A stretch of 64,000 nt of DNA from UPXZ01 sp964634605 (GCA_964634605.1 CAZWLJ010000002.1:128031-192030); one strand, 5' to 3'; numbered from the stretch's first letter, positions 8,560-17,664 are shown. The notes: a model not told the origin generated them from the sequence alone. Translations and numbers: made by a program.

Positions 8560-8588
8560 CCTCTTTATATAAACAGGAATGTATAAGG

Positions 8589-11033
8589 TTATTCCATTTC
8601 CATCCCGTCTGACTCCCCGGATTCGGATGACTGGGGACGTTCTATTTTTTTAGGTTTCATATTACCGAAGTTATAGGTTAAAGTCAACCCAAACATTCTG
8701 CCCATTCTCTGACTTTCCGAATACTGGTCAAAGTTTTCGCCATAGGTGAAACTTCTGAATTTGCGTGAGTTAAACACGTCACGAACATTAAAGTTAACAC
8801 TAAATTTCTTATCAAAAAAGGTCTTGCGCAAGCCTAAATCCATGGAGTAATTTGATAACTGCTTGCCCTGAGGCGTGAGTTGGGCAGAGCGATACTGCCC
8901 GGTAGCCTGGCCTGAGAAAGTGGGTGAAAACATCAGATTGGCTATCACACGTCCTTCCCACGAGAAGTTTTCCTGTGCCGGCAACTCAACCCGTACATCC
9001 GGGTATAATTGGTTTGTATAAACAGAAGCATCCAGTTTATTGTAGTACATGTTCAACGATGATGTAAGATTCAGTATCTTAAACAGACGATTTTTAGAAA
9101 CCAGTTCAACGCCCAGATCATGTTCTTTCGTCAGGTTCATAAACGTTGATTCCATTACACCGTTACGTATAAAGCTGACCCGTTCAATATCATCGTTGTT
9201 AAATCGATAGTAAATCGAAGACGATAAAGTATGATTGTCCCAGTTTTTGATGTAATTCAACTCAAAAGCGGATGTCATCTCAGGCATAAGAAGCGGATTA
9301 CCATAACTGATGTTGGTTGAGTCGGAGTAATCACGGAATGAATTCACCATCCGCCCACGAGGACGATCTACACGGCGGGTGTAATTCAACTGCAATTCAT
9401 TATTTTTGGGCAGCGAATACGACAAATAAACACTCGGATATACTTTGAAGTAAATTTGAGGATCTGGTTTTACCGATTCAGTAATGGATGTAGAAGTTAC
9501 ATCTTTCCGGAAATATTCTCCCCGGGCACCTGCCTGAATAGAGAAATTATTGATACGAGTTCCATAAGTTGCATAAACGGCATGAATTTGTTCCTTATAA
9601 TCGAAAACATTGTAATAAGCATCAATTTCGGCTTTTTTGAAGTTATCATAACCATTTGCTAAACTCAAACGATCATTCCAGATACTGCTCCAGCCCAGTT
9701 CAAGTTTGTTATTATCGGTAAATTTTTTAGTAAAATCGGATTTCAACTCGATTGTAGTGCTATTACCGTCAGCTATCTGATTGATATTCTGATAATTGGC
9801 AGAGTTAAGACGGTCGGTTTGAACATACGTCTGTTTTCCATAATTTCCATGTTTTGATAAAGAAAGATTAGTCATAAGATTGGAGCCCTTGCTATCAAAA
9901 TCAATCTTGTGATAAATGTTCGTATTGAAACCTCTGTGCGTATCAGAAGCATCATTAACACGTGAATAGTCTCTTAGCTTAGTATCGGTTGACAGTTGCG
10001 TCAGCAAATAATCTGTTTCAGAATACATATTTGGAACTCCTCTGTGCCCAAAACCATTGATTCCGATGGTATTCTTTGCATCCAGATGATAATCCACTCC
10101 GGCACGGAAAAATAATCCACCCATACGAAAATTATTTATACTGTTTTGAGTCAGGAGTGTAGTATCACCGTTGTTATAGTTCGTACGCTCAGTTGTACCA
10201 AAACCATTTCCCTGCATTTTGCGAAATCCTACATTGGCAAAAATATCAAATTTCTTTACGTTGTAATTAATACTGGCTCCTGCGTTATATCCGGGTTTCC
10301 CATTTTGAAGAGTTGCTCCGGCTGAAACGCTGCCGTAATAACCTGCTTTTCGATTTTTTTTCATCACCAGATTAATGATTCCGGCAGTACCTTCGGGGTT
10401 GAACTTAGCCGAGGGATTGGTCATTACTTCGATACTTTCGATGTTTTCGGCAGGCATTTGCTGAAGCACCTGAGCCCGGTTATCTGCCGTAAGGCCCGAT
10501 GGCTTTCCATTAATCCATATTTCTACACTTGAGTTGTTCCTCAGCGATACATTTCCATCGTTATCCACATCTACCGAAGGAATATTCTGCAACACATCAG
10601 TGGCTGAACCACCTGCAGATGCTATATTCTGGTCGACACTGAACACTTTCTTGTCGATATCGAACCGCATTTGCGAGCCTTGTCCTACCACCTGAACTTC
10701 TTTAAGCGTTTTTGTATTCTCAGTTAGCAAAATGTTACCAAATTTCACTTCCCCGCCATTAACATTGAACTCTTTGTTGTATGAGGTGTATCCTACAAAA
10801 CTGACACGAAGTTCGTATTTACCGTTTGATACCGATGGGATATTGAAAACACCGTCCTGATCAGACAATGCTCCGGCAATATTTTTGGAGCTAGCCGGGT
10901 TGAAAACTGACACCGTAACAAATTCAATGGGTTTCTGAGTGTTTGCATCAATTATTCGCCCATGAATAGTAGCGCTGGCAAAAGCAGAAAGTGTAATTAC
11001 CTGGAGTAACAGAAATAAAAAAAACTTTTTCAT
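8589..11033 (-). CDS. TonB-dependent receptor, outer-membrane beta-barrel family with carboxypeptidase-like N-terminal domain
   Basis: An 814-residue outer-membrane protein. The start at 11033 gives a clean signal peptide (MKKFFLFLLLQVITLSAFA); the frame is open ten codons further upstream. After the signal come a carboxypeptidase-regulatory-like domain (about 20-105, with IHGRIIDANTQKPIEFVTV), a plug (about 110-215, with WINGKPSGLTADN) and a large barrel, typical of the OMP_b-brl_3 group rather than SusC. No SusD partner is adjacent. The C-terminus (after TYNFG) is a short charged tail. Substrates of this group are mostly unknown; iron chelates, peptides or glycans are all possible. Confidence 0.9.
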   Translation of the reverse strand: MKKFFLFLLLQVITLSAFASATIHGRIIDANTQKPIEFVTVSVFNPASSKNIAGALSDQDGVFNIPSVSNGKYELRVSFVGYTSYNKEFNVNGGEVKFGNILLTENTKTLKEVQVVGQGSQMRFDIDKKVFSVDQNIASAGGSATDVLQNIPSVDVDNDGNVSLRNNSSVEIWINGKPSGLTADNRAQVLQQMPAENIESIEVMTNPSAKFNPEGTAGIINLVMKKNRKAGYYGSVSAGATLQNGKPGYNAGASINYNVKKFDIFANVGFRKMQGNGFGTTERTNYNNGDTTLLTQNSINNFRMGGLFFRAGVDYHLDAKNTIGINGFGHRGVPNMYSETDYLLTQLSTDTKLRDYSRVNDASDTHRGFNTNIYHKIDFDSKGSNLMTNLSLSKHGNYGKQTYVQTDRLNSANYQNINQIADGNSTTIELKSDFTKKFTDNNKLELGWSSIWNDRLSLANGYDNFKKAEIDAYYNVFDYKEQIHAVYATYGTRINNFSIQAGARGEYFRKDVTSTSITESVKPDPQIYFKVYPSVYLSYSLPKNNELQLNYTRRVDRPRGRMVNSFRDYSDSTNISYGNPLLMPEMTSAFELNYIKNWDNHTLSSSIYYRFNNDDIERVSFIRNGVMESTFMNLTKEHDLGVELVSKNRLFKILNLTSSLNMYYNKLDASVYTNQLYPDVRVELPAQENFSWEGRVIANLMFSPTFSGQATGQYRSAQLTPQGKQLSNYSMDLGLRKTFFDKKFSVNFNVRDVFNSRKFRSFTYGENFDQYSESQRMGRMFGLTLTYNFGNMKPKKIERPQSSESGESDGMEME

Positions 11034-11380
11034 AGAGAATTTATTTGTTCTTTTAGTTATCATATATCATTTGCATGCCTACTTTCAATATTTAAATCAT
11101 ACTGAACATTCACATGCCCGTTGTATTATTCTGTATTTGATTTTACAGGAAGACAAAACACCTGTATTCATGAATATTTTACAATTTCATTATGACAAAT
11201 CTAAAAGCAAATAGTTTAAATGGCGGATAAAATTATGGATATTTTGGCTGAAAACTTCTCTATGATTAATTTAAGTTAAATAATTGCAGATTCTGATTAT
11301 TTAATTTGGTTTATTTTATAAACCGATTTATATTTGCATTGTGATTTCATTATAAATTCACCCAATAAACAATTAAACCG
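11034..11380. other. Divergent intergenic region between a receptor gene and a membrane-protein operon
   Basis: It contains the promoter at 11305-11336 for the plus-strand operon and a weaker minus-strand -7 match (TAGATTTG at 11196-11203) for the receptor gene. I see no other structure. Confidence 0.6.
11305..11336 (+). promoter_or_regulatory. Bacteroidota-type promoter of the 11381 operon
   Basis: TTTG at 11305-11308, a 20-base spacer and TATATTTG at 11329-11336 match the consensus exactly, 45 bases before the ATG. Confidence 0.75.
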
Positions 11381-11965
11381 ATGGAAGAAAGACCTTTGAA
11401 CGAAAAAGAAAGTTTAGAACTTATCACTCGTATGATTAAAAACACGCAGCAAAAACTTGAAAAAGAAAATGGAATACCCTTTCTGGTGTGGGGATATACC
11501 TCCATTCTGGTTTCGATACTCGTATGGTATCAGTTAAACAACACACAGGACTATCGCTGGAATTACCTGTGGCTTCTGATACCCCTGATCGGATTTCCGG
11601 TTATGTTACTTTTACAGAAAAAAAACGAAAAAGGGCTGAGAACTTATCTGGACAAAATTATCAGTTATGTCTGGACAGGTTTCGGAGCAGCCGGTTTTGC
11701 CGTTTCAATGGGTGCCATGTTTTACTGGAAACTTCCCATTCTTTTTATTGTTATAGTACTGATGGCAACCGGAACTGCAATTACGGGTATGATCATTCAG
11801 TTTCGTCCGCTGATTATTTCCGGATTTTTAAGCATCCTGCTCTCTTTTGGCTGTTTAATAGTAGAAAATACACATTCTATCCTGATTTTTGCACTGGTAT
11901 TCTTACTGATGATGGTCATTCCGGGGCATATTTTGAACATAAAAAACCGCAAAAGGCATGTTTAA
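11381..11965 (+). CDS. Multi-pass membrane protein, function unknown
   Basis: A 194-residue protein with a charged, probably helical N-terminus (1-30, MEERPLNEKESLELITRMIK) followed by about five or six hydrophobic segments (near 35-50, 63-77, 96-113, 117-136, 143-157, 165-183). It has no catalytic motif that I recognise. It overlaps the next gene, a winged-helix regulator, by eight bases, so the two are translationally coupled, and a TonB-dependent receptor follows. Such pairs of a small membrane protein and a small winged-helix protein are common in Bacteroidota and may act together, but the role is unknown. Confidence 0.75.
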   Translation: MEERPLNEKESLELITRMIKNTQQKLEKENGIPFLVWGYTSILVSILVWYQLNNTQDYRWNYLWLLIPLIGFPVMLLLQKKNEKGLRTYLDKIISYVWTGFGAAGFAVSMGAMFYWKLPILFIVIVLMATGTAITGMIIQFRPLIISGFLSILLSFGCLIVENTHSILIFALVFLLMMVIPGHILNIKNRKRHV

Positions 11966-12245
11966 GGAACTCGACCCACTGTTGCATTCTGAACTCAGGT
12001 TAGCCGTCATGTCCATTCTTCTTTCGGTAGCTGAAGCTGATTTTGTTTACATCAGGGAAACGACGAAAGCTACCGCAGGAAATCTGAGTGTTCAGATTGA
12101 TAAACTGAGCGATGCAGGTTACATTGAAGTCGAGCGGGGATTTCAGGGAAAACGCACCCGCACCGTTTGCAAAATTACCCCAAAAGGAGTGGAAGCTTTT
12201 AATATCTATGTGGAAGCGCTTAAAGGGTATCTGAATATGGAATGA
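11958..12245 (+). CDS. Small winged-helix transcriptional regulator (ArsR/MarR-like, PF13601 type)
   Basis: A 95-residue protein consisting of one winged-helix DNA-binding domain: an N-terminal helix (LHSELRLAVMSILLS), a recognition region (TTKATAGNLSVQIDKLSDAGYIEVERG) and a wing with basic residues (FQGKRTRTVCKITPKG), ending with a helix for dimerisation. This is the form of the small PF13601-like regulators. It starts inside the membrane-protein gene and probably controls this operon and perhaps the following receptor; no ligand-binding domain is present. Confidence 0.85.
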   Translation: MFKELDPLLHSELRLAVMSILLSVAEADFVYIRETTKATAGNLSVQIDKLSDAGYIEVERGFQGKRTRTVCKITPKGVEAFNIYVEALKGYLNME

Positions 12246-12334
12246 TTTACAGTTCCATCACCCGGAATTCATTTATCTAAACTATTTCTCCAAGCTAATT
12301 TTCAGAAAAAACCGAAATTAACAAATTAAAACAG

Positions 12335-14917
12335 ATGAAAAATCGAATTCAGCGGAAACAAATCATTCCGCTAAAAAACCTGGCGCTCCTGTTTGCTTTT
12401 CTTCCCCTGCTTTTACAAGCACAAAGCCAACGACTTACCGTTGTTTTCGGCGGTTTGCAAAGTAGCGACGGCCGGATTTTAGTCAGCCTTTACAATGGAA
12501 AAACCGATTATTCTGCCCACAAACCGTTCAAATCTGCATCCATCACAATCGAAAACGGGTCTGCTACCTGGATACTCGACAGTATTTCACAGGGTGAATA
12601 CATCCTGTCGGCATTTCACGATGAAAATGTAAACGGGAAACTGGACGTGTCGGATAACGGGATGCCTGAAGAAGGATTTGCATTCTCCAATAACGCCCAG
12701 CCAAAGATGGGACCACCGAACCCGCAGGAAATGCTTTTCAGCATCAAAGATAACGAAAATGCGACCCAAAACATCCGTATGATTTATTTCGGCATCAAGC
12801 CGAAGGAACTGAAAACAGTGGAAGTGGTCGGCGAGAAAAAGCAATTTGTAAACGCGGATGCCGACAAAACAACCTATCAGGTGAAAGACAACACCGCACT
12901 TTCGACCGGATCCATGCGCGATGCCGTAAGAAAACTGCCGGGAGTGGTAATAAGTCCTTCGGGCGATCTGAATCTGAACGGGAAAAACGTCAGCATATAT
13001 TTGGACGGAGTTCCAAGCAACCTTTCCGGTTCGGATCTGAAAAATTATATGGACGGACTGCCCGCGAATACGATTGAAAAAATTGAACTGATTGAAAATC
13101 CCGGCGCATCCTACGAAGCCAAAGCAAATGGCGGTATTATCAACATAATTACACGAAGTACTGCACCCGATAACTTTGGCGGCACAGTCAACCTGCATTA
13201 CGGCAACAGCCGTAACCATAAATTTTCACCTTCGCTGATGCTGAACGGACGTAACAACAAAATAAACTGGCAACTGCAATCGGGTTATAACTGGCATCAG
13301 CAGAACCAGTATACAGATATAAAACAAGTATTTACATCGTTTACACCAAACGTAATTTTCACCAATAATTCCACGCAGAAAAACCTGAACCGGAATTTTT
13401 ATATCCGTCCGATGATGAACTACCGGCTGACGGAGAATTCGTACATCGTGTTCAATTACAATTTCAACACCTATAATAATCAAAGCACGAGCAATTCCAT
13501 CCGCGAAAGCAGCAACCTTACTCCGGCAATAAATTATTCGTCCCGTTTCAGCAATCCGGAAGCAAACCGCAACAATGAATTTGTGCTGAAATACAAGACA
13601 CTGCTTGACACACTGGGTCGCTCGCTGCAGATTACAGGCTATTATTCAAACTATTACAAGGTTTCCTCTGCGCAATCCACTCAAAATTTTTCCACCCCGC
13701 TGTATGGTATCAGTACAAACAATCTGAACCTGAACCATGCCTACGGAAAAGCAGACCTGGAACTTCCGTTCAAAATAATCCGTCTGACAGCCGGCGCCAA
13801 ATACAACATCACAAATGCGCACAATCTGGGAAAATACAACTTCAACGTCCTTTCGTCCATTATTTTTGAAAATCCGTCTTACAATCAGAGAATCGACTTC
13901 CGCTACCACGAACAAAACATTGCCGGTTATGTGGAAGCACGCAAAAAGCTGGGAAAACTGTCGGCTACACTTGGCATAAGGCTTGAAGACCTGCTCTATG
14001 AAAGCGAAGTAGCAGGTGCCGACAGCGTTGTTGGAGACAGAATTACCAATCTTTTCCCAACGGTCAATTTGTTGTACGCAATTATTCCCAATGTCAATCT
14101 GTCAGGAAAATATTCGCGAAAAATAGCCATGCCCGCTTACGATCAGCTCGACCCGAATGTGAACGGCTACTTTGACAGCTACAGCAAATCAGCCGGAAAC
14201 CAGAACCTGAAGCCCAACTTTTACGACAATTATTCGTTGAGTGTCACGGCTTTCAATTACGCTACCCTGGGAAGTTACCTGAGCTATTCGAAAAACATCA
14301 GTTTGCTTTCCACCACTGTGAAACCACATTCTTTTATATCCGAAAAAACATCAAACGACTTCAGCAATATTAAAATGTACGGTCTGTACATGTCGCTTCC
14401 GGTACCTTTCGGACTGATAACGAAAGGGGCGGAATTTTTCAAACAACCGGCAAACATGTCGGATATGAGTTATGTGCATTTTTATGTTTCCTGTAATTTC
14501 AACCAGATAAAAGGGCTTGAAAACCCCAATAACAAGAAACCGCTCTGGATGTACAATATTAACACACACATCGGGCTTCCCTATCATTTTTCACTCGATG
14601 CAAACTGGTTTCACATGTTCAAGGGTGGTTTTCAGATTTACTCATTCGGACAGCCAATGGATTACTGGCAGGTGGATTTATCGCGAAAATTCCTGAAAGA
14701 AAAGCTGGAACTAACCGCCGAAGTGACACAAATGACGGCACAGTTTGTAAAATTCAGCGTACCGAATGCAGATACCGACTTCAAAAGCCGGACGGATGGT
14801 GTCACCTTCTGGCTGAAAGCATCGTACCGTTTCGGTGGTTTCAAAAGTAAGGAAGAAACACAGATTGAAGTTGAGAAAAAAGCGCTGGAAGGCGGTGAAA
14901 TTAACGTGAGGAAATAG
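12335..14917 (+). CDS. TonB-dependent receptor with an N-terminal DUF2141 domain
   Basis: An 860-residue outer-membrane protein. After a signal peptide (about 1-30, ending LLLQAQ) comes a DUF2141-like domain (about 33-150) with the hallmark FHDENVNGKLD (94-104), GMPEEGFAFSNNA and GPPNPQEM stretches. A plug (about 165-280, with SIYLDGVPSNLSG) and a beta-barrel follow. DUF2141 usually occurs as a separate small secreted protein; here it takes the place of the carboxypeptidase-like domain normally found before the plug. It lies 89 bases after the winged-helix gene and could be in the same operon. Substrate unknown. Confidence 0.88.
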   Translation: MKNRIQRKQIIPLKNLALLFAFLPLLLQAQSQRLTVVFGGLQSSDGRILVSLYNGKTDYSAHKPFKSASITIENGSATWILDSISQGEYILSAFHDENVNGKLDVSDNGMPEEGFAFSNNAQPKMGPPNPQEMLFSIKDNENATQNIRMIYFGIKPKELKTVEVVGEKKQFVNADADKTTYQVKDNTALSTGSMRDAVRKLPGVVISPSGDLNLNGKNVSIYLDGVPSNLSGSDLKNYMDGLPANTIEKIELIENPGASYEAKANGGIINIITRSTAPDNFGGTVNLHYGNSRNHKFSPSLMLNGRNNKINWQLQSGYNWHQQNQYTDIKQVFTSFTPNVIFTNNSTQKNLNRNFYIRPMMNYRLTENSYIVFNYNFNTYNNQSTSNSIRESSNLTPAINYSSRFSNPEANRNNEFVLKYKTLLDTLGRSLQITGYYSNYYKVSSAQSTQNFSTPLYGISTNNLNLNHAYGKADLELPFKIIRLTAGAKYNITNAHNLGKYNFNVLSSIIFENPSYNQRIDFRYHEQNIAGYVEARKKLGKLSATLGIRLEDLLYESEVAGADSVVGDRITNLFPTVNLLYAIIPNVNLSGKYSRKIAMPAYDQLDPNVNGYFDSYSKSAGNQNLKPNFYDNYSLSVTAFNYATLGSYLSYSKNISLLSTTVKPHSFISEKTSNDFSNIKMYGLYMSLPVPFGLITKGAEFFKQPANMSDMSYVHFYVSCNFNQIKGLENPNNKKPLWMYNINTHIGLPYHFSLDANWFHMFKGGFQIYSFGQPMDYWQVDLSRKFLKEKLELTAEVTQMTAQFVKFSVPNADTDFKSRTDGVTFWLKASYRFGGFKSKEETQIEVEKKALEGGEINVRK

Positions 14918-14931
14918 GCTTGCAACAGAAA

Positions 14932-14976
14932 CCGACAGAGACACCCGGGCAGGATGTCTCTGTTGGTTTTTTATTA
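14932..14976. terminator. Terminator between convergent receptor and pyk genes
   Basis: CCGACAGAGACA (14932-14943) pairs with TGTCTCTGTTGG (14955-14966; one G-U) and is followed by TTTTTTATTATTTT on the plus strand. The T-run reaches the pyk stop codon on the other strand. Confidence 0.85.
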
Positions 14977-16422
14977 TTTTGGCAATGTATAATTATCAAT
15001 TTCGGAAAGCAATGTATTCGCCGTATTTATTTCGAGGAAGGTCGTACCATAGCTGCCGCTTGTGGGGCCACTCAGGTAGCAGATAATATCTTCACGGGAA
15101 ATAATGCCACGACCAATGATATCCTGCAGCAGTGTGGTGAAATAGTTTCTTTCATCTTCCACCAGCTCTTCCTTATAATAGGAATACACTCCGTAGGATA
15201 ATGCCAGCTCTCTGGAAGCACGCTCGTTGTAACAAAAAGCAATGATTGGATCTGAACTGCGGTAAGAAGCCAGATACCGTGCTGTTCGCCCACTGAAAGT
15301 ATCGGTAACGATGGCTTTGATATCAATATTTTTTCCTGCTTCGGCAGCTGCATGTGCCAGATAGGCGGTTACATTGCCTTTACCAAATTCAATCGGGATA
15401 TCATTTTCGGGCATTTTGGTATTTTCGGCTTCCAGAGCAATTTGCGACATAGTCCGAACGGCTTCGATCGGATATTTTCCGTAAGCCGTTTCGCCGCTAA
15501 GCATCAGTGCATCAGTGCGGTAATATATGGCATTTGCCACATCATTGACTTCGGCACGTGTGGGACGCGGATTTTCAATCATCGAGTGAAGCATTTGCGT
15601 GGCAACGATGACCGGTTTATGCGCTTTCACACATTTACGGATGAGTTTGCGCTGTATGCCCGGAATCCGTTCCTGAGGAACTTCAATTCCCAAATCACCA
15701 CGGGCAACCATCACACCATAGCAATGCTGAATAATTTCATCGATATTATCAACACCTTCCTGATTTTCGATTTTCGAGATAATTTTTATCGGGCTGTTGT
15801 GCGCGTCGAGAATTTCCTGAATATCGAGCAAGTCCTGCCTGGAGCGGACAAAGGAATGAGCAATGAAGTCGATATTTTGTTCGATTGCGAACAGAATATT
15901 CTGGCGGTCTTTCTCGGTGAGTGACGGGAGGTTGATGCGTACTCCGGGAACGTTCACGCTTTTACGGCTGCCCAGCGAACCATCATTTTCAACTATACAG
16001 GTAAGCTGGTCATCTTCCTTCGAAACGACTTTCAGGTCAATTTCACCATCATCAATCAGGATATCGTCGCCCACATTCAAATCGCGTACGAAATTCGGGT
16101 AGCTTACAGCAATGCATTTATTTGTGGAAATCACATCCGTTTTACCGGTGATTTTAACAAAATCTCCGGTTTTCAGCTCTATATGGTCATTTTCAGCAAC
16201 GGTGGTGCGTACTTCGGGCCCTTTAGTGTCAATGAGCAGCGCAATTCGGTTGCTCACAGCCCTTACATTGTTGATTATCTTCAGAAAACCTTCACGGTTG
16301 AGGTGAGCAGAATTCATCCGCACCACGTTCATCCCTTCTTCATACAGCTGACGGATAAAATCCACATCGCAGCGTTTATCACTGATAGTGGCAACTATTT
16401 TTGTAGATTTCTTTTGTTCCAT
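14974..16422 (-). CDS. pyk: Pyruvate kinase
   Basis: This 482-residue glycolytic enzyme converts phosphoenolpyruvate and ADP to pyruvate and ATP. Visible family motifs are DTKGPEVRT near residue 65, the active-site region ISKIENQEGVDNIDEI, MVARGDLGIEVP and the signature ATQMLHSMIENPRPTRAEV. A C-terminal regulatory-type domain completes the normal length. It lies downstream of aroQ on the same strand; these two are neighbours in many Bacteroidales as I recall, and here they are separated by a small element. Its 5' leader runs through a tandem-repeat array. Confidence 0.97.
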   Translation of the reverse strand: MEQKKSTKIVATISDKRCDVDFIRQLYEEGMNVVRMNSAHLNREGFLKIINNVRAVSNRIALLIDTKGPEVRTTVAENDHIELKTGDFVKITGKTDVISTNKCIAVSYPNFVRDLNVGDDILIDDGEIDLKVVSKEDDQLTCIVENDGSLGSRKSVNVPGVRINLPSLTEKDRQNILFAIEQNIDFIAHSFVRSRQDLLDIQEILDAHNSPIKIISKIENQEGVDNIDEIIQHCYGVMVARGDLGIEVPQERIPGIQRKLIRKCVKAHKPVIVATQMLHSMIENPRPTRAEVNDVANAIYYRTDALMLSGETAYGKYPIEAVRTMSQIALEAENTKMPENDIPIEFGKGNVTAYLAHAAAEAGKNIDIKAIVTDTFSGRTARYLASYRSSDPIIAFCYNERASRELALSYGVYSYYKEELVEDERNYFTTLLQDIIGRGIISREDIICYLSGPTSGSYGTTFLEINTANTLLSEIDNYTLPK

Positions 16423-16444
16423 TATATAATATTATTTGCTTCGC

Positions 16445-16571
16445 GTTATTTGCTGCGCCGTTATCTTTTGTTATTTGCTGCGCAGTTATTTTTTGTTATT
16501 TGGCTGCGCAGTTATTTTAGTTATTTGCTACGCCGTTATTTTTGTTATTTTGCTGCGCCGTTATTTGCTTC
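16445..16571. repeat. Five tandem 24-25-bp units in the pyk leader
   Basis: Units of the form GTTATTTGCTGCGC(C/A)GTTAT plus a short T-rich tail start at 16445, 16470, 16495, 16520 and 16544. Two copies carry the palindrome CTGCGCAG. The array ends next to the stop of the four-helix-bundle pseudogene and lies about 20 bases upstream of the pyk start. Confidence 0.9.
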
Positions 16572-16572
16572 C

Positions 16573-16946
16573 TCATTTTATTTTTTCATTGACCATCAAT
16601 TTATCAACTGATTTAATGAAATTGTTCAGTTTAATGCCTAACGTATTATGTTCGTTTAGCAAACTTTGATACATTTCTTCTGTTATCAGATTTCTTCTTT
16701 TTGCTTTCTCAAGACAAGTTTTGCTTTCATACAACGACCCTCTTGAATAATAATAAAAATTTTTTGATCTTTAAAAGTGTTTCTGCCAAATCCTTCACCT
16801 ATATTTAAACTAACAGAATCAACTGCACGTACCCATTGTTTACCAATAGTATCAAGCTGAAAATAAGTCCACTTATCAACTATAAACCAAATCTTATCAG
16901 ATAAATCCATTGACAGATTGTAAATAGTTAAATCTTCTAACTTCAT
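16573..16946 (-). pseudogene. Four-helix-bundle protein (S23/IVP family), single-base frameshift
   Basis: The first part (MKLEDLTIYNLSMDLSDKIW to RAVDSVSLNIGEGFGRNTF) is a typical four-helix-bundle protein of the kind found in rRNA intervening sequences and beside repeats. After KDQKIF the frame breaks in a T-run near 16760: adding one T restores YYYSRGSLYESKTCLEKAK and LITEEMYQSLLNEHNTLGI, ending with NEKIK and a stop at 16573. The repaired protein would be about 125 residues, normal for the family. Read as it stands, the product is an 86-residue truncated protein ending at 16686. It is either a decayed gene or a homopolymer sequencing error. Confidence 0.85.
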
Positions 16947-17036
16947 TTTTTGCTTTTTTTGAAAATTTACTGACTAACAGCAAACCTACTAACTACCCAA
17001 TAACGGTGCAGCCAACTAACACGAAGTAAATAACGG

Positions 17037-17456
17037 CTAAACCAAATAACTACTTAAAGCCATTTTATACGAATCAAGTCCGAAACCAACAATCACGCCG
17101 CGGCAAACTTCCGAAAGATACGAGTGATGCCTGAAACTCTCACGGGAGAATACGTTGGAAATATGAACCTCCACCACTGGAACAGTAATTCCACGCACAG
17201 CATCGGCTATGGCTATGGAAGTGTGGGTATAGGCTCCGGCGTTGAGGATAATTCCATCATATGTAAAACCGGTTTCGTGAAGCTTGTTGATGAGCTCACC
17301 CTCCACGTTGGACTGAAAGTATGCAAGCTCAACATCCGGAAATGACGCCTTCAACGTATTGAAGTAGTTCTCAAAGTTCTGATTTCCATACACTTCCGGT
17401 TCCCTCAAACCGAGAAGATTCAGATTCGGACCGTTAATGATGATTATTTTCTTCAT
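17037..17456 (-). CDS. aroQ: Type II 3-dehydroquinate dehydratase
   Basis: This 139-residue enzyme carries out the third step of the shikimate pathway, dehydrating 3-dehydroquinate to 3-dehydroshikimate. It shows the type II motifs: INGPNLNLLGLREPEVYG at the N-terminus with the catalytic tyrosine, LNAGAYTHTSIAIADA, and EVHISNVFSRESFRHHSY with the active-site histidine. Length is normal for the dodecameric class. It is followed on the same strand by the inserted element and pyk. Confidence 0.97.
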   Translation of the reverse strand: MKKIIIINGPNLNLLGLREPEVYGNQNFENYFNTLKASFPDVELAYFQSNVEGELINKLHETGFTYDGIILNAGAYTHTSIAIADAVRGITVPVVEVHISNVFSRESFRHHSYLSEVCRGVIVGFGLDSYKMALSSYLV

Positions 17457-17635
17457 CGTAGACTTTGTTATTAAAAAAAAGTAAAGTACAAAAGTAGTAA
17501 AAATTCAGCAGTGTGAAAAACCTGCCCATATATCCTATTCCGTGACTTCATTGAAATAACGATTTGAGCACCCCGGTAGTTTGACAGAGTGATAAAATTT
17601 CAGGTGATTTGCTGTAATTTATTCCGAAAGATTGT

Positions 17636-17664
17636 TTTGAAACTGATTTTATTCTGTATTTTTG
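17636..17664 (+). promoter_or_regulatory. Promoter of the 17676 gene
   Basis: TATTTTTG at 17657-17664 fits the -7 consensus, with TTTG at 17636-17639, 17 bases upstream. It lies 11 bases before the ATG at 17676 and inside the longer open frame from 17589, which supports the later start. Confidence 0.6.

Larger units (their letters stand above)
8130..8588. other. Intergenic region with two minus-strand terminators
   Basis: It holds the fucosidase promoter (8225-8232), a strong minus-strand terminator just upstream of it, and the terminator of the next receptor gene at 8517-8559. The 250 bases between the two terminators contain only a 16-codon minus-strand frame (8325-8375, MQNELIQQLIEVLIMK) and no recognised element. 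Confidence 0.7.
16432..17033. mobile_element. 602-bp element with imperfect inverted-repeat ends between aroQ and pyk
   Basis: The segment 16432-16464, read on the minus strand (ATAACGGCGCAGC, then AAATAACGCGAAGC), matches 17000-17033 read on the plus strand (ATAACGGTGCAGCC, then AACTAACACGAAGT) with about five differences in 34. These inverted ends enclose a tandem-repeat array and a frameshifted four-helix-bundle gene, and fill almost exactly the space between the aroQ stop (17037) and the pyk start (16422). No transposase is present, so movement would need help in trans. Confidence 0.55.
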
